A DNA stretch of 64,000 nt from the NCBI GenBank assembly GCA_965260935.1, contig OZ253374.1, forward strand, positions 1,612,001-1,676,000. Direction: 5' to 3'. Positions within the stretch are counted from its first letter, which is position 1, and each line of letters begins with the position of its first letter. Positions 8,615 through 17,664 of this stretch are shown piece after piece. Below the pieces are notes generated by a model. The model worked only from the letters and a program-made list of their open reading frames with translations, was not told the DNA's origin and did no database searches. Position numbers and translations under genes: made by a program. The stretch is from JBBROS01 sp965260935. Lineage in GTDB: Bacteria > Pseudomonadota > Alphaproteobacteria > Acetobacterales > Acetobacteraceae.

Positions 8615-10400
8615 GATACGCGCTCACGACATCCTCGTGCGCCCGGATCTCATCCGGCGCACCCTCCGCCAGCACTTGGCCCAGGTTCAGCACGGTCACA
8701 TGGCCGCAGATATCAAAGATGAGGTCCGCATGGTGCTCCACCAGCAGCACGCCCGTCCCCTGTCGGCCGATGCCTTGGATCAGCGCCCCAAGACGGGCGA
8801 TCTCGTCCCCTGACAACCCGGCTGCCGGTTCGTCCAGCAGCAGGAAGCGTGGGCGCAGCATCAAGGCCCGTGCGATCTCCATGAAGCGCAGTTCGCTATG
8901 CTGCAGCCGGTCGGCACGGACTTCCGCCAGCGCCTCCAACCCAACGGCGCGCAGCGCGAGCAAGGCCTGCTGCCGCAGAACCGCCTCGTCGCGATGATGC
9001 CGGGGCAAACTGAACAGGGCTTCAAGGAAGCTGGCCCGCCCAATAGTGGCGCCGCCTATCATGACATTCTGCAGCACGCTGGCCTCGCCAACCAGCCGCG
9101 GCGTCTGGAACGTACGGGCGATGCCGGCGGCCGCCCGCGCTTGCGGCGCGCCGGGATCGAGCGCCGCGGCCCCGACCATAACGCCCCCGGCCTCGGGCTG
9201 GTTGAAGCCGCAGATGACGTTCAGGGTCGTGGTCTTTCCGGACCCGTTTGGGCCGATCAGCCCGTGCACCTGCCCAGGCTTGATCACCAAGTCCAATCCG
9301 TCGATCGCCCGTACCCCGCCAAAGCTCAACATCACGCCTTGCAGCGCGATTGCCCCCGATGACGCCCCGCCGAGCAGATCCGCCAGCAACTCCGGCCGCG
9401 GCAGGACGGCTCGGTTGCTCGCGAGCGGCTGCCGGCTCCTGAAGTCCAGCAACGCCGCGATCCCGCCGGGCACCGCGAGCACGATCAGCAGCAGCAGGGC
9501 CGCGTAGAGGAACGTGGACCAAACCACCAATGGCGCTGCGAACTCGGGCAGCCAGGTCAGCGCCACGGTGGCGATCAACGGTCCCAGGATCGAGCCGCGC
9601 CCGCCGATCAGGATAGCGATGAAGAACAGCACCGACAGGTCGAACGTGAACGCTTCCGGCGTGATGTAGGACTGCAACGTGGCGAACAGCCCGCCGGCGA
9701 CGCCCGCGGTCGCGCCGCTGAACAGGAACACGGCGCCGAGCAGGCCGGGCTTGGAGATGCCGCAGATTTCCGCCGCCACCTCGGCATCGCGCACCGCGAT
9801 CAGCGAGCGTCCGAACCGGCTGCGGGCGACGTTCGCCGTCATCCAGGTGCACAGGGCAGCAAGTGCCAGGCAGAGCAGGTAGAAGCCGAACGCGCTGTCG
9901 AACGGCGTTGGCAGCAACGGGCCCGGCACGCCGATGCCGCCGCCGGTCACGCTCTGCCACGCGAGCGCGACCTGCGTGACAATGGTGGCGAACCCCAGCG
10001 TCGTCATGGCGAAGTAGAACGTCCGCAGCCGCAACGCCGGCAAGCCGACCAGCAACCCGGCCACCGCGCCCACCAAAGCCGCCGCCGCGAACGCAACCGG
10101 AACCGGCATTGGCGGCAACACGTTGCCAAGTGCCAGCACGCTGGTGGTGTAAGCGCCCACCGTCAGCAACGCGACCCAGCCGATCGCCAATTGCCCGGCG
10201 AACCCAACAACAAGGTTGAGCCCCGACACCAGCACCCAGTAGATCGCCGCCCGCGTCGCGATCAACGTCCAGTAATCGTTGCTGACCAACGGCAGCACCA
10301 AGGCCGCGCCGAAAATGGCGGCATAGGGGAGCAGCCGCAGCAGCCCGCTCCCGGCCGCTGCGCCCGGCGCAGGCATCGCACGGGCCGCGGCCCCGCTCAT
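8604..10400 (-). CDS. Fused LivM permease - LivG ATPase
   Basis: 598 residues. Residues 1 to about 325 are a LivM-type permease with many membrane segments (for example NLVVGFAGQLAIGWVALL and ADxx-type loops). Residues from about 350 form a LivG-type ATPase: Walker A GPNGSGKTT, signature region, Walker B FLLLDEPAAGLSG and the LLVEHHADLIF H-loop. Such fusions occur in alphaproteobacterial Liv systems. The ATPase signature reads LQHSELRFMEIARAL rather than LSGGQ, a notable divergence. The start overlaps the upstream permease stop by four bases. Confidence 0.9.
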   Translation of the reverse strand: MSGAAARAMPAPGAAAGSGLLRLLPYAAIFGAALVLPLVSNDYWTLIATRAAIYWVLVSGLNLVVGFAGQLAIGWVALLTVGAYTTSVLALGNVLPPMPVPVAFAAAALVGAVAGLLVGLPALRLRTFYFAMTTLGFATIVTQVALAWQSVTGGGIGVPGPLLPTPFDSAFGFYLLCLALAALCTWMTANVARSRFGRSLIAVRDAEVAAEICGISKPGLLGAVFLFSGATAGVAGGLFATLQSYITPEAFTFDLSVLFFIAILIGGRGSILGPLIATVALTWLPEFAAPLVVWSTFLYAALLLLIVLAVPGGIAALLDFRSRQPLASNRAVLPRPELLADLLGGASSGAIALQGVMLSFGGVRAIDGLDLVIKPGQVHGLIGPNGSGKTTTLNVICGFNQPEAGGVMVGAAALDPGAPQARAAAGIARTFQTPRLVGEASVLQNVMIGGATIGRASFLEALFSLPRHHRDEAVLRQQALLALRAVGLEALAEVRADRLQHSELRFMEIARALMLRPRFLLLDEPAAGLSGDEIARLGALIQGIGRQGTGVLLVEHHADLIFDICGHVTVLNLGQVLAEGAPDEIRAHEDVVSAYLGG

Positions 10401-11257
10401 ACCCGGCGCTGCTGCGGCGCGCCGAACACCCCCTGCGGCGCCGCCAGCAACGCCACGATGAAAACGCTGAACACCGCGACCGAGGCGAACACGCCGCCGA
10501 AGGTGAAGTTGGCCGCCTGCTGCAGCACGCCCAGCGCCAGCCCGCTGATGATAGCGCCGCGGTTGTTGCCCAAGCCCCCCAGCGCCACCGGCACGAACCC
10601 GTAGAAGTTCAACAGCGCCCCATTGGCAAAGAATGCCAGCAGCAACTGTCCCGAGGCGAACCCGGCCAAGCCGCCGATCATCCCCGCCAGCGCATAGCTG
10701 GCCACGCGCAGGTTACGCTCCGGTAAGCCGAGCGCGCGGGCGGCGTAGTTGTCCTCGGCGATGGCGAGAAAGGCCCGCCCGATCAGCGTACGACGATACA
10801 GCAGCTCCAGCCCCGCCACGGTCGCGGCGCAGGCGAGCATCGGCAGCCAGAACTTCTCGTCCCCAGGCCCGCCGCCGCCGAAACCCAGCAGCCGAGGGAA
10901 CGGCTGCGGCTCGGTGCTCCACTCGATGGCCACGAACTGCTGGATCATCAGCGCCAGCGCCAGTGTGGACAACACATACAGATGCTGGTCGAGCTTGTGC
11001 AGCACCGGGCGCACGGCAACGATCTCGGTCAGCACGCCAACGAGCGCGCAGGATGCGAGCGTGAGCGCCAGCCCCGGCAACGTGGGCAAGCCCAGCACGC
11101 CGACGAACGCCGCCCCCAATACGCCGCCCAGCATTCCGAGCTGTCCGGTGGTGAAGCTCATCACCCGGGAGGCCGAGAACATGACATTGTACACAACGCC
11201 CATCATGGCATACACGGAGCCAATCGCGAGGCCGGAGGCGAGGATGGAGGGCAGCAT
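10397..11257 (-). CDS. Branched-chain ABC transporter permease (LivH-like)
   Basis: 286 residues, about eight membrane segments, N-terminal LASGLAIGSVYAMMGVVYNV typical of LivH permeases and a C-terminal half with GVVQQ-like helices. It pairs with the LivM domain of the next gene (ATGA overlap) and receives substrate from the binding protein encoded 14 bp upstream. Located in the inner membrane. Confidence 0.9.
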   Translation of the reverse strand: MLPSILASGLAIGSVYAMMGVVYNVMFSASRVMSFTTGQLGMLGGVLGAAFVGVLGLPTLPGLALTLASCALVGVLTEIVAVRPVLHKLDQHLYVLSTLALALMIQQFVAIEWSTEPQPFPRLLGFGGGGPGDEKFWLPMLACAATVAGLELLYRRTLIGRAFLAIAEDNYAARALGLPERNLRVASYALAGMIGGLAGFASGQLLLAFFANGALLNFYGFVPVALGGLGNNRGAIISGLALGVLQQAANFTFGGVFASVAVFSVFIVALLAAPQGVFGAPQQRRV

Positions 11258-11271
11258 GACGTCGCCCCGGG

Positions 11272-12459
11272 TCAGGCGTATCCCGGCGCCAGCTTATAGG
11301 CGCCCTGACGCTGCGTATTGCCTTCCGACATCACCAAATCGCTCTGTTGCAAGCCGTTATGCTGCGTCTTGGTCCAGGTGTAGCTGGCGTAAAGGCCGGG
11401 ATAGTCGGTGACGGTGTTCCAATAGCCGATGATCTTGGCCGCATCCGTGGACCCTGTCTCCTGCACGGCCCGGGCGATGACGTTGATCGCATCGGTGCCG
11501 CACAGCACCCACCAGAGCGTCGTGTCGTTGAGGTCGATCTGGTCCTTGATCGTGTCCACGAACGCCTGCACGTGCTCCGGCAGCTTGCCGTCGGCGCCAT
11601 AGCTGCAATTTTTGAATCCCAGGATATACGTCTTCTCCCAGTTGGCCGGTTTGGCGATCAACTGCCCCACCTCGCCCGAGCCCATCGCCGGATGACCGGT
11701 CAACGGCACGTCCCAGCCCATGTTGGCGCGCGTGTTCAGGATCCGCGAGATCAGCCCGGTCGAAACGGTCCAGAGCGTGATCGCCTCCGCCCCGGCGTTC
11801 TTCATGCGCAGCATGTCGGGCGTCACGTCGGGCTGGGTCGCGTCGATCGTGCCCTTATAGACCACCTCGGCGCCGCGCTTCTCGTAGGCCGCGGACGAGC
11901 TGTTGACCGTCGTCGTGCCGTAGCCGGTCGTGTCGCCGATCACCGCGAAGCGCTTCAGTTTGAGATTGTCGACGCCATAACCGCTGACCGCATCGTCGAT
12001 CTGGCTGTTCGATGGCGCCATGCGGAACGCGTTCGGGTATTTGGCCGGGTTGATCAGCGTATCGACGAAGCAGGGATGCACGTCCGGCATCTTCGCCCGC
12101 GCCATGATCGGCGTGGTCGCTAGCGACTCGCCAGAGTTGGTCGGTCCCCAGATCGCATGGACCTTGATACGGCTGATCATCTCCTGCGCCGCGTTCACCG
12201 CCTTGGTCGGGTCGCCCTGAGTGTCGCGCACCACCAGCTCGACCTTGCGGCCCTTCACGCCGCCGGCAGCATTGATGGCGTTCACCGCGTGACGCACGCC
12301 GCGGTCGAACCCGATTGCCGGCGCGGAGCTGGGCCCGGAAAGGGCGGCGAGCCAGCCGATGCGGATCGGCTCGCTTTGGGCGATGGCCGGGTGGGCGAGG
12401 CCCGAGACGGCAGCGAGGCCGGCGGCCCCTTGCGTGAAGCCACGGCGCGTAATGGTCAT
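11272..12459 (-). CDS. ABC transporter substrate-binding protein (LivK-like, Tat-type leader)
   Basis: The start is ATG at 12459, preceded by GGGAGAAG; an in-frame TTG five codons upstream overlaps this ribosome site and is less likely. The leader MTITRRGFTQGAAGLAAVSG carries twin arginines, and cleavage after AIA is plausible. The mature protein starts EPIRIGWLAALSGPSS, the periplasmic-binding fold of LivK-type receptors, with a NAAGGVKGRKVELVVRDTQ strand. It feeds the LivH/LivMG/LivF system encoded directly downstream. The ligand is unknown; nearby enolase-superfamily enzymes hint at a carboxylate. Confidence 0.88.
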   Translation of the reverse strand: MTITRRGFTQGAAGLAAVSGLAHPAIAQSEPIRIGWLAALSGPSSAPAIGFDRGVRHAVNAINAAGGVKGRKVELVVRDTQGDPTKAVNAAQEMISRIKVHAIWGPTNSGESLATTPIMARAKMPDVHPCFVDTLINPAKYPNAFRMAPSNSQIDDAVSGYGVDNLKLKRFAVIGDTTGYGTTTVNSSSAAYEKRGAEVVYKGTIDATQPDVTPDMLRMKNAGAEAITLWTVSTGLISRILNTRANMGWDVPLTGHPAMGSGEVGQLIAKPANWEKTYILGFKNCSYGADGKLPEHVQAFVDTIKDQIDLNDTTLWWVLCGTDAINVIARAVQETGSTDAAKIIGYWNTVTDYPGLYASYTWTKTQHNGLQQSDLVMSEGNTQRQGAYKLAPGYA

Positions 12460-12510
12460 GACGCTTCTCCCCAACGTTTGTCTTGCCCCCGGCGTTTGCC
12501 CGCCAAGTGG

Positions 12511-13593
12511 TTAGCGACTCAGATGATCGATGTATTCGGCGTTGAAAGTAAAGCCCCAACCCGGCCGCTCCGGTACGATCGCCTCGCCGTTCTCGAATGC
12601 CAGCCGTTCGTGATACAGGTCGGAGAACCACGGCATGTATTCGAGGAAGCTAGCATTCGAAAGCGCGCCCAGAACCTGGATGCTGGTCTCAGGGAACAGG
12701 TGGCTCGAGATGGCAATGTCGTGCGCCGCCGCCATGTGCCCCACCCGCATGAACTCGCTGACGCCGCCCACGCGCTGCAGGTCCGGCATCAGGATGTCGG
12801 CCGAGCGCAACTCGATCATGCGCCGGAAGCCGTAGCGGGTGTACTCGGTCTCCCCGCTCGCGATCGGCGTGTCGAGCGCCGCGGCGACGCGGGCCAGCCC
12901 ATCCAAGTCCCAAGCCGGCAGCGGCTCCTCGAACCATGTCAGCTCGAAACGCTCGAGCATCCGCCCGAGCCGGATCGCTTGCGCCTCGTTCAGGCCCTGG
13001 TTGGCGTCGGCCATCAGCTTGACGTCAGGCCCGATGGCGTCACGCACCGCGGCGACGCGTTCGACATCCTCCGCCGGGCTGTCCTTGCCGAGGCGCATCT
13101 TCACCGCGCGGAACCCCTGCTCGACGAACCGCCCGGCCTCCTCCACCAACTCGCCGGTGGAGAGCGACAGCCACAATCCCCCGCTATGGTAGGCCGGCAC
13201 CCGGTCCTGCGCCCCCCCGAGCAGACGATAAAGCGGCAACCCGGCAGCCTTGCCCAGCGCATCCCACAGCGCGCCGTCGATGGCGGAGATGCCGACCACG
13301 GACACGCCCTGATGGCCAAGGAAGTTGATCCCCTTCCACGCCCGCGCCCAGAACCCGGCAATGTGGCCCGCATCGTGGCCGACAACGACGTCTGCCAGAT
13401 CGTCCACCATCTGCCGCAGCACTTTGGTGCGCCGGTCATTCAAGGTGAAGATCAGGTTCTCGCCGGCGATGCCCTGGTCGGTGCGAACTGTTACCAGGAT
13501 GCAGCCGAAGCAGCTTATCGGCCCGAGCGCGCTGCCCAGCGATTGCGCGAGTTTCAGCACGACCGGTTTGGTCTCGACCGCTGTCACGTTCAT
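12511..13593 (-). CDS. Mandelate racemase/muconate lactonizing-type enzyme
   Basis: 360 residues. The start is ATG 13593 after GGAGGCAAGGAC; the longer frame upstream overlaps the next gene and reads as a shadow. The enolase-superfamily features are in order: VKMRLG (base Lys region), LMADANQ (metal Asp), WFEEPL (metal Glu), ASGETEY (metal Glu) and SSHLFPE (catalytic His). Such enzymes dehydrate or racemise sugar acids and related carboxylates. The stop-start spacing with the second family member upstream (ATGA overlap) shows co-translation. Two paralogs side by side suggest consecutive or stereo-specific steps. Confidence 0.88.
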   Translation of the reverse strand: MNVTAVETKPVVLKLAQSLGSALGPISCFGCILVTVRTDQGIAGENLIFTLNDRRTKVLRQMVDDLADVVVGHDAGHIAGFWARAWKGINFLGHQGVSVVGISAIDGALWDALGKAAGLPLYRLLGGAQDRVPAYHSGGLWLSLSTGELVEEAGRFVEQGFRAVKMRLGKDSPAEDVERVAAVRDAIGPDVKLMADANQGLNEAQAIRLGRMLERFELTWFEEPLPAWDLDGLARVAAALDTPIASGETEYTRYGFRRMIELRSADILMPDLQRVGGVSEFMRVGHMAAAHDIAISSHLFPETSIQVLGALSNASFLEYMPWFSDLYHERLAFENGEAIVPERPGWGFTFNAEYIDHLSR

Positions 13594-14711
13594 GTCCTTG
13601 CCTCCGTTCGTGTGGGCGGCCCGTGGGCGTAGCGGGCGAGCACCGCCGGGTCGGGATCGCAGCCGAGGCCCGGCCCCGTTGGCACCGCCACCATACCGTT
13701 CTCCGCCCGCACCCACGGGTCGAACGGGTTCGCCTCCATCTCCAGCCACAGCACCTCGATCAGCGGCCGCTCGACAAGGGCGGCGGCGATGTGCAGCGTG
13801 GCAAGGAAGCCCGGGCCGAAATAGGGGCTGTGCGGCATCACCTCGACCCCGTGCGCCTGCGCGAACGCGATCACGCGCAGCATCTCGCCGACGCCGCCCA
13901 GCTTGGTGACGCTCGGTTGCGCCACGTCGATCGCCCCGGCCTCGATCAAGCTGCGAAAGCCGAACAGCCCGGCCGCGTTCTCGCCGGCCGAGAGCGGGAT
14001 GCCGTACCGGCGCAGGCTGGCAAGCCCCGCCGCATCCTCCGGCGGCCAGACCGGCTCCTCAAGCCAAAACAGTCCGTCGCCCGCCATCGACGCGGCCATC
14101 GCGCGCGCCACGGGCGGGGTCCAGGCGCAATTCACGTCGAGCATCACCGCCGCATCCGGCGCTGCCGTCCGCGCCGCGAACACGGCCTCCCGCGTCAGCT
14201 CATGCAGCTTGATGTGCCGGTAGCCCTGCGCCCGTGCGGTCGCGCTGTTGCGTGCAACGAGATCCATGTCCCCACCGTAGGACAGCAGGCTGGCGTAGGC
14301 CGGCAACGGACCAGCCACGCTGCCGCCCAGCAGCCGCCAAAGCGGCTGCTGGGCGTGCTTGCCGAGCAAATCCCACAGCGCGATCTCGATCCCGGAGAAG
14401 GCATAAACGAACGGCCCGTTGCGCCCCAGCAAATGCACGCCATGCAGCACCTGCCGCGTGAGCGCATTGATGTCTCCCGCATCCCGCCCCAGCACGAGCG
14501 GCGTCACGATGCCGTCGAGCGCTGCCTTGATCGAGGCGATGCCGGCATGGCCGAACGCCTCGCCCCAGCCGACCAATCCATCGTCCGTCTCGACCCGGAC
14601 CAGCAGGATCTCCATCCGGTCCCATGTCTGCCCGGCGAACGACGCATGAGGCCCGCCCATCGTGAACGGCAGCGAGACGACCGAACTCTCAACCGCAGTA
14701 ATCCGCGCCAT
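13590..14711 (-). CDS. Mandelate racemase/muconate lactonizing-type enzyme, second paralog
   Basis: 373 residues from ATG 14711 (MARITAVESSVVSLPF). Motifs: IKLHE (KxH catalytic pair), MLDVNCAWTP (metal Asp), WLEEPVWPP (metal Glu), SAGENAAG (metal Glu) and MPHSPYFGPG (His). It is only distantly similar to the enzyme encoded downstream and probably differs in substrate. The KLH pair places it near the mandelate racemase or sugar-acid dehydratase subgroups. It ends four bases before the downstream gene start and begins five bases after the alpha/beta hydrolase stop, so it is within one operon. Confidence 0.87.
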   Translation of the reverse strand: MARITAVESSVVSLPFTMGGPHASFAGQTWDRMEILLVRVETDDGLVGWGEAFGHAGIASIKAALDGIVTPLVLGRDAGDINALTRQVLHGVHLLGRNGPFVYAFSGIEIALWDLLGKHAQQPLWRLLGGSVAGPLPAYASLLSYGGDMDLVARNSATARAQGYRHIKLHELTREAVFAARTAAPDAAVMLDVNCAWTPPVARAMAASMAGDGLFWLEEPVWPPEDAAGLASLRRYGIPLSAGENAAGLFGFRSLIEAGAIDVAQPSVTKLGGVGEMLRVIAFAQAHGVEVMPHSPYFGPGFLATLHIAAALVERPLIEVLWLEMEANPFDPWVRAENGMVAVPTGPGLGCDPDPAVLARYAHGPPTRTEART

Positions 14712-14715
14712 GCTG

Positions 14716-15783
14716 CTACTCCAGCGCTTGCGGCGACTCCTCCTCCAGGAACTGCTGCACTTCATGGATGAACTGCATCCGGTTCTTCTCCAGCATCACC
14801 GTGTGCGTCCCTTCGCCGAGTTCGACCCATCGTTTGTAGGGCGCGTTCTTTAGCTGCAGGAAGTAGGCCGCCGTCTGATAGGTGGGCAGGTCCGCATCCC
14901 ACTCCGCGTGGATCAGCAAGGTCGGCGCCCGGATGTCCGACGGTTGATACAGCGGCTTGCCAGCCAGCCAGTAATCTCGGCTATCCTGAATGACGCCGTT
15001 CGGCGCCCGCAGCACGGGAGGGGTCTGCTTGGCGCCGGCCGGGTCGGTCGCGAACGTCGCGTCCGCCCACATCTCGAACCAGCCCGGCGGGATCAGGTCC
15101 GCTTTCTTGTCCTCCGGCACCCCTTTCAGCCAGCGGTCCCGCGCCGCATCCCGGGTGACGGCCCGGTAGGCCCCGAGCGGCGGCGCATCGGCCGGCGCCT
15201 TCTGATCGCTCAGCCATTGCGGCGCATACAACACGAGCCGGGCCACGCTGTCGTTATGGCCGGTGGTGTACAGCCCCATGATCGACGTGCCCCACGACCA
15301 GCCCATCAGGTTCACCCGGGCAACCCCGCGCCGCTGTTTGACGAATTCCACCACCGAGCCGACATCGCGAGCCGCGGTCGCGGTATCGACGATCGGCTTG
15401 TTGCCCTTCGCCGGCTGCGCCATCTCCGCGGGCCGGGTCGAGCGGCTATAGCCGCGCACGTCGAGCAGCCAGACATCCCAGCCCCGGGCGGCCAGCATAT
15501 CCATCATCGACGCGCCGCCCACCGGAAGGTCGAACGCCGTTTCCGCCGGGTAAGTGGCGCCGTGGACAAAGACCAGGATGCGGTCAGCCTTGAACGCCTG
15601 CACGCCTTGCGGATGCTTGTTGCGGACGTAGAGCTCGATCCCCGGATCGGAAGCGGGAACCATGAACTCCTGCATCTCCGCAGGCCCGGCCGCTCGGCTC
15701 ATGCCGGGCGCGGCCAGAAGCCCGATCAGCAGCATCGCGCAGGCGTTCGACAAATGACGAAGCGGATAAGCGGCTTGTGCCAT
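14716..15783 (-). CDS. Exported alpha/beta-fold hydrolase
   Basis: 355 residues from ATG 15783, preceded by GGGAGAAACG. The N-terminus (MAQAAYPLRHLSNACAMLL then GLLAAPGMSRAAG) is a signal peptide. The oxyanion region reads LVFVHGATYP and the nucleophile elbow NLMGWSWGTS, with a late His in GEGTHTVMLE. A periplasmic esterase or lactonase is likely. Its place between a sugar ABC system and two enolase-type enzymes suggests it prepares an ester or lactone substrate before import. Function inferred from fold and context only. Confidence 0.82.
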   Translation of the reverse strand: MAQAAYPLRHLSNACAMLLIGLLAAPGMSRAAGPAEMQEFMVPASDPGIELYVRNKHPQGVQAFKADRILVFVHGATYPAETAFDLPVGGASMMDMLAARGWDVWLLDVRGYSRSTRPAEMAQPAKGNKPIVDTATAARDVGSVVEFVKQRRGVARVNLMGWSWGTSIMGLYTTGHNDSVARLVLYAPQWLSDQKAPADAPPLGAYRAVTRDAARDRWLKGVPEDKKADLIPPGWFEMWADATFATDPAGAKQTPPVLRAPNGVIQDSRDYWLAGKPLYQPSDIRAPTLLIHAEWDADLPTYQTAAYFLQLKNAPYKRWVELGEGTHTVMLEKNRMQFIHEVQQFLEEESPQALE

Positions 15784-15885
15784 CAGCGTTTCTCCCTGGC
15801 CCTCTTCTTGAGCCTTGACGCAACCTGACACCCGGACTTGTGGGAACGCAAGGCCGGCAATGCCCTCGTCTTGAACCGCGCGTTC

Positions 15886-16767
15886 CTACTTGCCCGACCC
15901 CGCCATCAGCCCGCGTACCAGATAACGGTTGAGGAACAGCACCACCAGCACCGGCGGCACGATCGCCACCACGCCTGCCGCGTTCATCAGCCCGTAATCG
16001 ACGTAGTTCTTGCTGACGAATTCCGGGATCAGCACCGTCAGCGGCTTGGTCCGCAGTGTCGGCGAGAACACGAGGGGCACCACGAACATGCCCCAGGCGC
16101 TCAGGAACGTCAGGATCGCGCTGGCGATCAGCCCGGGCGCGGCCAGCGGCAGCACGATGCGCACCAGCGTATGCAGCCGCCCGGCGCCGTCCAGCGCGGC
16201 GGCTTCCTCCAGCGACCGCGGCAGCGCGGCATAAACGCTGCGCATCAGCCAAAGCGCCAAGGGCAGGAACGCGGAGACGTAAATAAGGGTGATGCCGACG
16301 TAGGTGTCTACCAGCCCGAGCAAGATCATCAGGCGGTAGAGCGGGATCATCACCGTATAGGCCGGGATGGTCAGCGTCGCGATCACGAGCGCGAACAGCG
16401 CGTTGCGCCCCGGGAACCGCAGCCGGGTGAAGGCATAGGCGCCGAACGCGGCCAGCGCCACCGTCAGCGCCGTCGCGGCCAGCGACGTGACCAGGCTGTT
16501 CGTCAGCGCCCGGCTGAACTGCGGCCACACGGACGCCGTCGCCTCGCCCTGGTAGGTGCTGGCGACGCCCAGCAGGTTGGCATAGTGCTGCAACGTGATG
16601 ACCGGCGGAAGCACATGCGGCGGCTGCGCCGTAAGGTCGGTCGGACGCATCAGGCTCGACGCCACGCCCCAGTAGACCGGCCCCAACGACCACAGCAGCA
16701 GCAGCGAAACGCCGCCGATCCGAACCAAGCGTCGCGCGGCGTTCGCTCCCCGGCGCTTGCCCATCAC
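15886..16767 (-). CDS. Carbohydrate ABC transporter permease (MalG/UgpE-like, CUT1)
   Basis: 293 residues (the second Met at 16764 is an alternative start). Six membrane segments and the EAA loop motif EEAAALDGAGRLHTLVRIVLP identify a CUT1 permease of the MalG type. The start overlaps the upstream permease stop by four bases. With the partner permease and binding protein it forms a sugar or polyol importer, but no ATPase gene of this class is present in the cluster. Confidence 0.9.
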   Translation of the reverse strand: MMGKRRGANAARRLVRIGGVSLLLLWSLGPVYWGVASSLMRPTDLTAQPPHVLPPVITLQHYANLLGVASTYQGEATASVWPQFSRALTNSLVTSLAATALTVALAAFGAYAFTRLRFPGRNALFALVIATLTIPAYTVMIPLYRLMILLGLVDTYVGITLIYVSAFLPLALWLMRSVYAALPRSLEEAAALDGAGRLHTLVRIVLPLAAPGLIASAILTFLSAWGMFVVPLVFSPTLRTKPLTVLIPEFVSKNYVDYGLMNAAGVVAIVPPVLVVLFLNRYLVRGLMAGSGK

Positions 16768-17642
16768 TCCTGCTCCACCGCCGCCCCGGCGCGCAGCACG
16801 TAGACGAGCGAGACGGCCAGCGACACCAGCATCACCAGCACGGACAGCGCCATGCCCTCGGAAAAGCGCAGGTTCTGGAACGCCAGCATGTAGGTCTCGA
16901 CCAGCACCGTACGGGTCCCGAGGCTGGCCCCGGCCAGAATCCAGGCCTCGTCGAACAGGTTGAACGCGAACACGGTCGATTGACTGAGCGCGATCGCGAG
17001 CCCGGGCGCGATCAGCGGCAGCGTCACCGAGCGAAACCGGCGCAATGGCCCCGCGCCGTCAAGCTCCGCCGCCTCGTACAGGCTGGACGGAATGCCTTGC
17101 AGCCCAGCCAGCACGATCACGGCCGTCAACGGCATCATGCGCCAGACATGCACCAACGCCACCAGCGCCAGCGCGGTCCCCCGGTCGTTGAACCACACCC
17201 GGTTCTCCGCAATCAGCCCGGCCGCGCGCAGCACGCCGTTCAGCAGCCCGTAGCTAGGATTGTAGATCCAAAGCCAGATAACCGCGTTCACGACCGGAGG
17301 CATCGCCCACGGCAGGATAACGGCGGCGAGCAGCCATTTGCGCCCATGCCGCACGTCGTTGAGCAGCAGCGCCGCCAGCACGCCGCCCACAGTCTCGGCC
17401 ACGACGGCCAGCACGACGACCACGAGCGTGTTGCGCCACGCCTGGCCCACGTCGTTGCTGGCGAACAGGTTGCCGTATTCCTGCAAGCCCACGAACGGCT
17501 GGCCCATCCGCATCGGGTTGACCCGGTGCAGGCTCTGCCACAACGTCAGCGCCAACGGATAATAGACCAAACCGCCGATCACCAGCACGACGGGAATGAC
17601 GAGCGTCAGGCCAAGCACCCCGTCTTGCCGCCGGCCCTTCAC
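16764..17642 (-). CDS. Carbohydrate ABC transporter permease (MalF/UgpA-like, CUT1)
   Basis: 292 residues with six membrane segments and the EAA loop YEAAELDGAGPLRRFRSVTLP. Partner of the MalG-type permease (ATGA overlap) and encoded 22 bp after the binding-protein gene. The N-terminus MKGRRQDGVLGLTLVIPVVL is the usual cytoplasmic tail and first helix. Confidence 0.9.
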   Translation of the reverse strand: MKGRRQDGVLGLTLVIPVVLVIGGLVYYPLALTLWQSLHRVNPMRMGQPFVGLQEYGNLFASNDVGQAWRNTLVVVVLAVVAETVGGVLAALLLNDVRHGRKWLLAAVILPWAMPPVVNAVIWLWIYNPSYGLLNGVLRAAGLIAENRVWFNDRGTALALVALVHVWRMMPLTAVIVLAGLQGIPSSLYEAAELDGAGPLRRFRSVTLPLIAPGLAIALSQSTVFAFNLFDEAWILAGASLGTRTVLVETYMLAFQNLRFSEGMALSVLVMLVSLAVSLVYVLRAGAAVEQE

Positions 17643-17664
17643 GTGCGAGAAGCGTCTTGGCCCG

